A stretch of 62,740 bases of DNA from Terriglobia bacterium. Lineage in GTDB: Bacteria; Acidobacteriota; Terriglobia; Acidiferrales; UBA7541. Shown piece after piece: positions 32,590-40,281 of this stretch. The stretch is taken from the NCBI GenBank assembly GCA_020073485.1, contig JAIQFB010000029.1:1-62740 (forward strand), read 5' to 3'. Both the position numbers and the translations under genes were made by a program. Position 1 is the stretch's first letter. Every line of letters begins with the position of its first letter. Under the pieces are notes generated by a model. The model was not told where the DNA came from and made no database searches. It was given only the letters and a program-made list of their open reading frames with translations.

Positions 32590-33255
32590 TCAGCTTCCTT
32601 GTGTCGTGGCTATTCCGTGACGCAGTGAATAGTGAATGATCTCCGCCACGGAATGGAGGCCAAGCTTGTGCATGATATTGGATCGGTGTGTCTCGACAGT
32701 CCTGATCGTGATTTCCAATTGCGCAGCGATCTCTTTATTCGTCCTCCCCTCGCTCAGAAGGCGGATGATTTCAATTTCGCGAGGCCCAACTTGAGCCTCT
32801 GCCCGGTGTCCTTCTTGATGCTTGCTACTCGAATTGAGAAATCCCTCTAGCACGATTTCGGATACTTTCGGGGTCAGGAAACGCTTACCGCCCGCAACGG
32901 CCCTGACGGCCTTCGGGAGACAGTCCGTAAGATCGGATTTCAAAACGTATCCTCGTGCTCCGGCTTCCAGTGCACGGCGCACCATCTGGTCCGACTCGTC
33001 CATCGTGAGCACAAGAACTTTGATATCCGGAGCGGCCTCGCGGATTCGGCGCGTGACTTCGATTCCATCCAAGCTGGGAATGCCAATATCGACGATGGCT
33101 ATATCCGGTTTTAGCCTTACTGCCTTTTTTACCGCCTCAAGGCCATTCGCCGCCTCGCCGACAACCCTCCAACCGCGTTGTGAGTTGAGGACTTCCCGTG
33201 CTCCTCGCCGCACCAACGCATGATCGTCAACAATCAGAATACCCAGTTTTCTCAT
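32590..33255 (-). CDS. NarL/FixJ-family response regulator
   Basis: 221 residues from the ATG at 33255, chosen because the receiver domain begins at once (MRKLGILIVDDHALVRRG) and GAGGCGCGGAC lies upstream. The phosphoacceptor Asp is in DIAIVDIGIPSLDG, the switch Thr in VLVLTMDE, and the Lys in YVLKSD. The C-terminal LuxR-type HTH has GPREIEIIRLLSEGRTNKEIA and TVETHRSNIMHKLGLHS. It is divergent from the HisKA_3-type histidine kinase at 33974, the class that pairs with NarL-type regulators, so the two are probably cognate. Confidence 0.93.
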   Translation of the reverse strand: MRKLGILIVDDHALVRRGAREVLNSQRGWRVVGEAANGLEAVKKAVRLKPDIAIVDIGIPSLDGIEVTRRIREAAPDIKVLVLTMDESDQMVRRALEAGARGYVLKSDLTDCLPKAVRAVAGGKRFLTPKVSEIVLEGFLNSSSKHQEGHRAEAQVGPREIEIIRLLSEGRTNKEIAAQLEITIRTVETHRSNIMHKLGLHSVAEIIHYSLRHGIATTQGS

Positions 33256-33973
33256 GTCCGCGCCTCTTCGAGAGTTATTGTCACGGGCACCCTCTTGCCT
33301 TGACTTAAAGCTCAGGATCAAGCCACCCACCAATCAGCCCAGCTGCACTGAGGACGGAGAGGACGACGAGGCGATAGTTGCAAAAAGCAACACAGTGTAG
33401 ACCGACCACGCTCATCGCAGCCCCAACAGACTGTGACCATACGGGACTCAGGTGGACGGTAATTTATCCGATATCGTACCCTTGAAAAGAGAGAAATAGA
33501 GATTCAAATCAACCTTTCTTATGCACAGAGCCACATACATTGTTATATGGATGAATCGAGCTGGCTGATTGGCAACACGGGGCGAGAAGCCCCTTCCGGG
33601 CAAGATGGGTTGAAAATAGTGTCACTTTGCATGTCATCTGGTTGAGCGCTCCTGTCTTGACCAAATATGTTGCAAATATACTATATATCTATGTAAGAAT
33701 GCGTATTGAATTATGCTTCCTGACCAGGAAGCACTTAAAACAACTCACGGATTGAGACGCACCCGTAAGGGGCGGCAACGTGACTTCAGATTTTCAACCA
33801 CCGAGGCTGACAGGCCCACTATTTCAAGGCGAAACACCGTTCTTTCATAGCAAGCGAAACTTAGTCTTCCTTCACGCCAAAAGTGTCAACCAGGCAATTT
33901 GTCTAACCTGGCGGGTCGACCCCCATGGATTCTTTCTGAGCACTTGGAGAAGCAACCCTTTAGGAGGAGCGCG
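33256..33973. promoter_or_regulatory. 718-base divergent control region with perfect palindrome
   Basis: No gene is seen between the divergent regulator and kinase genes. The region is AT-richer than the flanks, with a TATACTATATATC stretch near 33678. TGCTTCCTGACCAGGAAGCA (33714-33733) is a perfect inverted repeat with a 2-base centre. Its position suits an operator for the NarL-type regulator, but NarL-family sites are diverse, so this is inference. Confidence 0.5.
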
Positions 33974-36562
33974 ATGACCATGCTCAGTGGATGGCTGTTT
34001 CCCAACGGACTGATGCCCCATGGATTCTGCTATCAGTGGAAGCCAGCTCTCATTTGGCTGCACGCCATCTCCGACACGTTGATTGCTCTTGCTTATTTTT
34101 CGATTCCGATTGCGCTGATCTACTTTGTTCGAAAAAGGCGAGGTATTCCATTTGGTTGGATGTTCGTCTGTTTTGGCGTGTTCATCACCGCATGCGGCGC
34201 CACACATTTAATGGATGTTTGGACTCTATGGATTCCCTCCTATTGGTTGTCAGCCGGGGTCAAGGTAATTACGGTCATGGCTTCAGTACCCACGGCGATA
34301 TTTCTCGTCCGGATTGTACCGGCGGCATTGAGCCTACCCAGTCCCGATGATATGAGAAAAACAATCGAACAGCTGAAACAGCAACAGGCCACTTTGAAAA
34401 ATAGCGAGGAGCGCTTTCGGCAAATGGCCGAAAACATCAAAGAGATATTCTGGACGATGGACCCGGAAACGAAAGCCGCTACGTATGCAAGTCCGGCGTT
34501 TGAAAAAATCTGTGAACTCCCCCTGAATTCGCTCTATTCAAATCCAACCTCTTACTTCGAGTTAATACATCCGGAAGACCGGCAACGTGTCATAGAGGGA
34601 CTTGGAAAACTGATTAGGACGAATTGCTTTGATGAGGAATTTCGCATTGTCTGCCCAAGTGGGACCATTAAGTGGTTAAGAAGTATCGGATCTGTTGCTG
34701 AAGATTCGATGGGCAAAGTCCTAACACTTATGGGAACGGCTCAGGAGATTACCGCTCGTAAAAAAATGGAAATTCAATTGCGAGAAAATGAGGACCGGTA
34801 TCGCGACCTGGTTGAGAATTCCACGGATCTGATCTGCACTTACAATTTACAGGGTCGTCTTCTCTCTCTGAACGAGCTGCCAGCCAAACTTCTCGGATAT
34901 TCTCGGGAGGAACTTTTGAAAATCCCTATGCGGAACATTCTTCTGCCAGAGGCACGCGCTCAGTTTGATGAGTCTCTCCTGGCCATCCAAAGAGATGGTT
35001 TCGTGAAGGGTTCAATGGTCGTTGTCACAAAGACTGGAGAACAGAGAATCTGGGAATACCACAATACACTTCGAACGGAGGGTGTGACCGTCCCTGTTGT
35101 CCGGGGCATGGCGCATGACGTCACCGACCGAAAGCTTCTTGAGAGGGCGCTCAGACTTTCGGAAGAAAAATTTGCGAAGGCATTTCACTCGTCACCCGTC
35201 GAGATCGTTATTTCCACGCTTCAGGAAGATCAGCTTTTGGATGTCAACGCTGCTTTTGAGCGAAACAGTGGCTTCACTCGGGATGAGGTCGTCGGTCATT
35301 CGTCCATAGAGCTTGGGAGGTGGAACAATCCCGATGATAGAGCGCTGTTAGTTGAGGACATTGGGAAGAACGGCAGAGTGCAAAACCGGGAGATCAGCTT
35401 TCGAACCAAGTCTGGCAAAACAAGAGTCACACTCTACTCAGCGGAGCAAATCAAGATAGGCGACAAGCAATGTCTCCTCGCTGTCTGCGAAGACATAACT
35501 CAGCGGAAGCAGATTGAAGAGGCGCTTCGGATCTCGGAGGAAACATTCTCGAAAGCGTTCCGCAGCAGCCCCAGCATCATTTCGATCTGCACACTTGAAG
35601 AAGGAATATTCGTGGAAGTCAATGAGAGCTTCGAGAGACAGACTGGTTATGCACGGCATGAGCTTCTTGGTCGTACCGCACTGGAGGCGGGACTCTGGAT
35701 TGATCCGCGGGAGGCGGAGACACTTGCAATTGAGATAGAGAAACAGGGATATGTGCGGAACCAAGAAGTCCACTTTCGATCCAAGTCCGGCCAAATCGCG
35801 ATAATGCAGCTTTCCGTCGAATTGGTTGAACTCCGTGGAGAGAAATGTCTGCTAACTGTCGGCCTGGACATTACCGAGCGAAAAAGAGCTGAAGAGGACC
35901 TGCGACGTATTTCGGCGCAGCTTCTTCGCTCGCAGGACGATGAGCGGAGGAGAATCGCGCAGGACTTGCACGACTCCACGGGGCAAAACCTCGTCGCACT
36001 GGCAACGATGGTTGGTCAACTCAATCGTTTGGGTCACTTGGATGGACGCAAATCGCGGAGGCTTCTCTCCGAATGTAAGGCACTGGCGGACCGGTGTATC
36101 CATGAGGTTCGCACTCTTTCCTACACGTTATATCCAGCTGTGTTGGACGGAATCGGTCTAGTGGGGGCAATTCGAGACTATGTGAAGGGGTTCAGTAAAC
36201 GAAGTGGAATCCAAGTGAATTTGGAAATGTCATCGAGTCTCGGACGGATGGCACGAGATATCGAGCTGGCCTTATTCAGAGTAGTTCAAGAGGGCCTCAC
36301 TAACATCCAGCGCCATTCGGGAAGTCAGATAGCCAAGATAAGGATTGAGCGCGACTCGTTTCTCGCAATGGAAATTAGCGACTTTGGCCACGGTATCGTT
36401 GCAAACCAAGGAGACAAAACCGCCCCTGGTTTCAAATTTGGCGTGGGCATTTCCAGCATGCAGGAACGAGTGAAACTGATTGGCGGCCGGCTCGGGATTG
36501 ATTCCAACAGTCACGGTACAAAGATACTCGTGACGATACCTCTGGGAGAGGCGCGAACATAG
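33974..36562 (+). CDS. Ethylene-receptor-like multi-PAS sensor histidine kinase
   Basis: 862 residues from the ATG at 33974 with AGGAGGAGCGCG directly upstream. Residues about 24-125 form three membrane helices that resemble the ethylene-binding domain of plant ETR1: ISDTLIALAYFSIP and ACGATHLMDVWT. Asp34, Tyr41, Ile44, Pro45, Cys74 and His78 sit at a constant offset of nine from ETR1 Asp25, Tyr32, Ile35, Pro36, Cys65 and His69; the last two bind Cu(I). The ETR1 N-terminal dimer cysteines are absent. Four PAS domains follow (about 145-255, 270-390, 395-510, 515-635), then a HisKA_3 dimerisation region (RRRIAQDLHDSTGQN) and an ATPase domain (ISDFGHGIV, GVGISSMQERV). It is divergent from a NarL-type regulator. 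A general redox or copper sensor is the alternative to ethylene. Confidence 0.88.
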   Translation: MTMLSGWLFPNGLMPHGFCYQWKPALIWLHAISDTLIALAYFSIPIALIYFVRKRRGIPFGWMFVCFGVFITACGATHLMDVWTLWIPSYWLSAGVKVITVMASVPTAIFLVRIVPAALSLPSPDDMRKTIEQLKQQQATLKNSEERFRQMAENIKEIFWTMDPETKAATYASPAFEKICELPLNSLYSNPTSYFELIHPEDRQRVIEGLGKLIRTNCFDEEFRIVCPSGTIKWLRSIGSVAEDSMGKVLTLMGTAQEITARKKMEIQLRENEDRYRDLVENSTDLICTYNLQGRLLSLNELPAKLLGYSREELLKIPMRNILLPEARAQFDESLLAIQRDGFVKGSMVVVTKTGEQRIWEYHNTLRTEGVTVPVVRGMAHDVTDRKLLERALRLSEEKFAKAFHSSPVEIVISTLQEDQLLDVNAAFERNSGFTRDEVVGHSSIELGRWNNPDDRALLVEDIGKNGRVQNREISFRTKSGKTRVTLYSAEQIKIGDKQCLLAVCEDITQRKQIEEALRISEETFSKAFRSSPSIISICTLEEGIFVEVNESFERQTGYARHELLGRTALEAGLWIDPREAETLAIEIEKQGYVRNQEVHFRSKSGQIAIMQLSVELVELRGEKCLLTVGLDITERKRAEEDLRRISAQLLRSQDDERRRIAQDLHDSTGQNLVALATMVGQLNRLGHLDGRKSRRLLSECKALADRCIHEVRTLSYTLYPAVLDGIGLVGAIRDYVKGFSKRSGIQVNLEMSSSLGRMARDIELALFRVVQEGLTNIQRHSGSQIAKIRIERDSFLAMEISDFGHGIVANQGDKTAPGFKFGVGISSMQERVKLIGGRLGIDSNSHGTKILVTIPLGEART

Positions 36563-36710
36563 AAATACGTCGCGCCCTGAAAGCTGGCAGGCCGAGCTTT
36601 GGTCGATGCTAAACGTAGGAGCGCATTAGTGCGGGCAGTTTTTCCGCCAGCGGGCGGCGAGTCGAACGACTCGGCGGACATGGCTTCGGCCAGTTATGAA
36701 ACACCGGATT

Positions 36711-36750
36711 CCCAACGCTCAAGTTTTTTAGCGTTGGGCTTTTTTATTTT
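36711..36750 (+). terminator. Rho-independent terminator after the kinase
   Basis: CCCAACGCT (36711-36719) pairs with AGCGTTGGG (36730-36738 region) and is followed by a long T-rich run to 36750. It lies about 150 bases after the kinase stop. A separate palindrome GAGTCGAACGACTC is at about 36660. Confidence 0.85.
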
Positions 36751-36816
36751 GTTTCAAACCAAAAGGGATTTCATTAAACGGCTGAAAACAGTCAATCCGA
36801 CGCCAGACAGCCCAGT

Positions 36817-36865
36817 TGTGGCACGGAGGGCCGCGGGTTCAAACTCCGCCGCTCCATCCAAATTT
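36817..36865 (+). repeat. Diverged 3' half of tRNA-His (old attR-like remnant)
   Basis: 42 of 49 bases match 31237-31285, from T33 in the anticodon loop through the T arm, acceptor, CCA and the first downstream AATTT. The T arm still folds (GCGGG-TTCAAAC-TCCGC), but the acceptor strand reads CGCTCCAT. No 5' half precedes it, so it is not a tRNA. It most likely marks the far end of an earlier insertion. Confidence 0.75.
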
Positions 36866-36978
36866 CTCAACTCCGCCCCAATACACCCGGCAGCAGCGCT
36901 CCAACAACTTCGCGTTCGCTCCCGCGGCGAACTGGTCTATGATACGAAGCACGCATTTAATTCATTCGGAGGAACGCA

Positions 36979-37899
36979 ATGACCAAGTTTCGTGTACTCA
37001 TTGTGGCCGTATTGTTGGCCATGCCGGCGTTGGCTGCGGCGCAGGAAGCAAAGCAGGCGAATTTGGAAAACACGCTTTGGGATGTGGAACAGCATTGGCT
37101 GTGTACCGGGCCGTATGAAAAACCGTACCCGGAATGCGTAAAATCCAGGGCCGAGTACTGGGTGCCTGGATTTTACGAGGTCCAGTCCGCGGGGACGATT
37201 CGGAATAAGGAAGAAATGGTGGCCTCGCAGTCGGCCATGGATCCGGTGCATGCCGTGCACCCGTTTCCCGCCGATTTCCGGCTGATTGCCGTTTACGGGG
37301 AGGTCGCGCTCGGGACCGATCACACCGATTTTCAGTCTCCTGTGGCCGGTGGAAAGATGGCGTTCACCTCAGGCAGCCATTGCCTGCGCGTGTTCGTCAA
37401 GCAAAACGGAGAGTGGCGTCCTGCTGCGGCAGCTCTGGTGCCGATCATCCCGCCCACCGAAGCCAGTGCCAAGACCAGCGGCGCCCGCAGCACAAAAAGT
37501 CCCGACGAGAAATTGGAAAAGGAACTCGCGGAGATCGATCAAAAGTGGATGGACGCGGTGCGGACCACGAAGATCGATTATTTGAAACAGATGTACGCCG
37601 AGAAGTGGTTTGAGATCCTCGGATGGAACCCGACCGTGGTCCTGACCAAACCGGCGGCGCTGGAACGCGTCGCAAAGCTCAATTTCAAGCCGGGCGAAGG
37701 AGTTTTCGCGGACCAGTTCAAGTTAATGTCCGTATACGGGGACGTCGCTCTGGCGGCGGATCGCAGAATCCGGAAGGTGATGGATGCCAGCGGCGAGCTT
37801 GAGAGCACGCCGCACCGCGGCTTGCTGGTGTTCGTGAAACAGAATGGCCAATGGAGAGTGGCCGCGGACGCGGTCGTTCCCACGATGGTCACGGAATAG
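36979..37899 (+). CDS. Exported protein with tandem SnoaL-like (DUF4440) domains
   Basis: 306 residues. A signal peptide (VLIVAVLLAMPALAAA) is cut near residue 22. Two similar cone-shaped SnoaL/NTF2-like domains follow: residues about 27-155 with an insert, and 175-300. They share the pattern LIAVYGEVALGTDHTDF versus LMSVYGDVALAADRRI and the ending VFVKQNGEWRPAA versus VFVKQNGQWRVAADA. Single-domain DUF4440 proteins are common; the internal duplication is notable. CGGAGGAACGC precedes the ATG. It is the first chromosomal gene after the old island. Substrate unknown. Confidence 0.75.
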   Translation: MTKFRVLIVAVLLAMPALAAAQEAKQANLENTLWDVEQHWLCTGPYEKPYPECVKSRAEYWVPGFYEVQSAGTIRNKEEMVASQSAMDPVHAVHPFPADFRLIAVYGEVALGTDHTDFQSPVAGGKMAFTSGSHCLRVFVKQNGEWRPAAAALVPIIPPTEASAKTSGARSTKSPDEKLEKELAEIDQKWMDAVRTTKIDYLKQMYAEKWFEILGWNPTVVLTKPAALERVAKLNFKPGEGVFADQFKLMSVYGDVALAADRRIRKVMDASGELESTPHRGLLVFVKQNGQWRVAADAVVPTMVTE

Positions 37900-37907
37900 G
37901 TTACATT

Positions 37908-37980
37908 GGCACGGGCTTCAGCCTGTGCGGTTTTAATTTTTGCGGCACCAAACGACCGCACGGGCTGAAGAGATCATGCC
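37908..37980. repeat. Inverted intergenic repeat pair (GGGCTTCAGCC type)
   Basis: GCACGGGCTTCAGCCTGTGC (37909-37928) is itself a hairpin. A second copy in inverted orientation (ACCGCACGGGCTGAAG and on) lies at about 37955-37980, so the two can also pair with each other. The same core recurs near 40.26 kb. Confidence 0.6.
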
Positions 37981-38025
37981 ACTACCTGGTGTGAGCACAA
38001 GGCGCGCAAAAAGGAGTCCTGAACG

Positions 38026-39285
38026 ATGAGGAACGCCATCTGGCTGCGATGGAGCTGCGCGGTCTTGGGAATAATTTCCTTTGTCGTCGCCGCAATTCCC
38101 TGCTGCGCTCAAGTGGCTGCGGACGACTCGCTGGTCTTCCTCCACGCAAACACGATCGACGGCATTTCCGATGCGCCCACGATGGATGCCACCGTGGTTG
38201 TGGTGAACGGGCGCATTCAGAGCATCGGACATGGCCCGGCGCCATTGGGCCAAGGCCCGGTCATTGATCTTACGGGCCACTGGCTCCTCCCCGGATTCGT
38301 CGATGCACATGTGCACGTCGGAAATCTGGCGGACGCCAGAAGGGCGCTGCACTCCGGTGCGACCACCATCGGAGAAGCCGGTGTCAACCACTTTGCCGAC
38401 GTTGGCATGCGCGAGATGAATCATAAAGGCGCGCCAGACGTGCCGGACGTGGTCGCGGCCGGATATCACATCCGGACGCATCCCGCGGACGACTACTTTA
38501 CCGATTTCCCGCAAGACATCGACTTGATGCGCGGCGTGCACGGCGCCGAAGCCGTGCGGCGAATGGTGCGCGAGATGGTCAGCCGCGGCGTGAACCGCAT
38601 CAAGGTCATGGCCACCGAACGGGCGGGAACCCCGGACACCGATCCTCGGATCCGCGTCTTCAACGATGAAGAATTGACCGCGATTGTCGATGAAGCGAAC
38701 AAGACGGGGTTGTGGGTGGTGGCGCACGCGCACGGCGACGAAGGCGCTGCGGCAGCGGTGCGCGCGGGCGTGCATTGCATCGAACATGGCACGTACCTGA
38801 GCGACGCCACGCTGCGACTCATGAAGGAAAAGGGCGTCTACCTTGATCCCACGATCACGGCGACCGTAGATATGAGCGATCCCGAAGGCGAGTACGACAA
38901 TCCCATCCTGCAGATGCGCGGCCGCGCCATGCTGCCGACAGGCCGCGAAATGGCGGCGAAAGCCTGGAAAATGGGCATCAAGATCGTGGCGGGGACTGAT
39001 ACTTCCTACTTTGATAAAAATAATCGCACGCTGACCGACGAAATGATCGAGTTGGCGGGCATTGGAATGTCGCCGATGGACGCGATCAAGGCGGGAACGT
39101 CCCTCTCGGCGGAGGAATTGGGCGTCGATAAACGCACCGGCTCGATTCGTGTGGGTTATGAAGCGGATTTCGTGGTCATCGACCGCAGTCCTCTGGAAAA
39201 CATCCGGCACATCGGCGACGTGATCATGGTGGTCAATAACGGCAGGGTGGTTCTGAACCGGATGAATGTCGCCCCGCGTCCGTAG
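38026..39285 (+). CDS. Exported amidohydrolase (imidazolonepropionase/prolidase-like)
   Basis: 419 residues. A signal peptide ends near residue 29 (VAAIPCCAQ). A metal-dependent TIM-barrel hydrolase follows with the full ligand set: GFVDAHVHVG, a candidate bridging lysine in NRIKVMATE, His in VVAHAHGD, His in CIEHGTYL and Asp in VAGTDTS. The C-terminal ADFVVIDRSPLENI returns to the small beta domain typical of the superfamily. AAGGAG lies nine bases before the ATG. The family acts on cyclic amides or dipeptides; the substrate is not predictable. It is followed by a VOC protein 98 bases on, probably in one transcript. Confidence 0.85.
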   Translation: MRNAIWLRWSCAVLGIISFVVAAIPCCAQVAADDSLVFLHANTIDGISDAPTMDATVVVVNGRIQSIGHGPAPLGQGPVIDLTGHWLLPGFVDAHVHVGNLADARRALHSGATTIGEAGVNHFADVGMREMNHKGAPDVPDVVAAGYHIRTHPADDYFTDFPQDIDLMRGVHGAEAVRRMVREMVSRGVNRIKVMATERAGTPDTDPRIRVFNDEELTAIVDEANKTGLWVVAHAHGDEGAAAAVRAGVHCIEHGTYLSDATLRLMKEKGVYLDPTITATVDMSDPEGEYDNPILQMRGRAMLPTGREMAAKAWKMGIKIVAGTDTSYFDKNNRTLTDEMIELAGIGMSPMDAIKAGTSLSAEELGVDKRTGSIRVGYEADFVVIDRSPLENIRHIGDVIMVVNNGRVVLNRMNVAPRP

Positions 39286-39383
39286 GGAAGTATCTTTTGA
39301 TTAAGCTGCGGGCAGGAGAATTGCTTTCCGCTGCGGTTCGATGTATGTTGCGGGCCATCCTGGACCGCGAAGAGAAAATCCAT

Positions 39384-40214
39384 ATGAAAAATGCCGCGAT
39401 GAAAAATTGTTTCTTGCTGGTCTTGATTGCCGCCATGTTTGCGGTTTTGCCGGCATGCGCACAACTCGCGCCGCCGAACGACGCGGGCGTCACCATGGGC
39501 CACATCCACCTGTTCGTGAAAGACGTCGAGGCGCAGAAGCAGTTCTGGACCGCGACGATGGGCGGAACGGTCGTGCAGAACGGACCGCTGATGCTGATCC
39601 GGTTTCCCGGCGTGTACATCATGCTGCGCAAGGCCGATCCCACGGCTCCCCCGGCGGGCTCGATCGTGGATCACTTCGGCTTTGCGTGGAAAGATCTGCC
39701 GGCGACGCTTGCGAAATGGAAAGCGGACAAAGTCGAGATCGAACAGACCGGAAATCCGAATCAGGGATACGTGCACGGTCCCGACGGCATTCGCGTGGAA
39801 TTTTTTGGCGATCCGTCGCTGGCCACCCCGGTGGCCATGAATCATATCCATTTCTATCCGGTGGATATTCCCGGGATGCAGGCCTGGTACGCGAAGGTAT
39901 TTGGTGGCATTCCGGGGCAGCGGCAGCGCCAGTCTTCGCCGGGGCTGATCGATTGCGACGATATTCCGGGGACGAATCTGTCTTTTTCGCCGGGCAAGAC
40001 AGCGCTGGCGCCCACCAAAGGGCGCTCGCTCGATCACATTGGCTTCGACGTGAAAGATCTGGACGCGTTCGCGAAGAAACTGGAAGCGCAAGGGATCATG
40101 CTCGACGAGGCCATTCGCACGATTCCCAATGCGACGACCAAGGTGGCTTACCTGACCGATCCCTGGGGCACGCGGATTGAGCTTACCCAGGGCCTGGCGC
40201 CTGCCGGAAATTGA
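39384..40214 (+). CDS. Exported VOC-family (glyoxalase/dioxygenase fold) protein
   Basis: 276 residues from the ATG at 39384, which gives a clean signal peptide (LLVLIAAMFAVLPACAQ). The longer frame from 39297 adds unrelated residues. Two VOC modules follow: GHIHLFVKDVEAQKQFW and NHIHFYPVDIPGMQAWYAKVFGG, with LDHIGFDVKDLDAFAKKL near the end. The histidines at module starts are potential metal ligands. VOC proteins catalyse isomerisation, ring cleavage or thiol transfer. A secreted VOC protein is unusual. It converges on the LVIVD gene across a hairpin. Confidence 0.8.
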   Translation: MKNAAMKNCFLLVLIAAMFAVLPACAQLAPPNDAGVTMGHIHLFVKDVEAQKQFWTATMGGTVVQNGPLMLIRFPGVYIMLRKADPTAPPAGSIVDHFGFAWKDLPATLAKWKADKVEIEQTGNPNQGYVHGPDGIRVEFFGDPSLATPVAMNHIHFYPVDIPGMQAWYAKVFGGIPGQRQRQSSPGLIDCDDIPGTNLSFSPGKTALAPTKGRSLDHIGFDVKDLDAFAKKLEAQGIMLDEAIRTIPNATTKVAYLTDPWGTRIELTQGLAPAGN

Positions 40215-40248
40215 TGTCTGTTCCGTTGAGCTGACGTTCGGCGGCGTG

Positions 40249-40276
40249 AGTAGGACGGGCTTCAGCATGTCCTACT
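40249..40276. terminator. Hairpin between convergent genes
   Basis: AGTAGGAC (40249-40256) pairs with GTCCTACT (40269-40276); the loop is the GGGCTTCAGC core of the intergenic repeat family. It lies between the stops of the VOC and LVIVD genes and could stop transcription from both sides, although no long T-run is present. Confidence 0.5.
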
Positions 40277-40281
40277 TAACA

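Noticed and set aside
36817-36865. Complete tRNA gene
   Set aside because: Only a T arm and a 3' acceptor strand are present; no matching 5' acceptor, D arm or anticodon stem precedes it.
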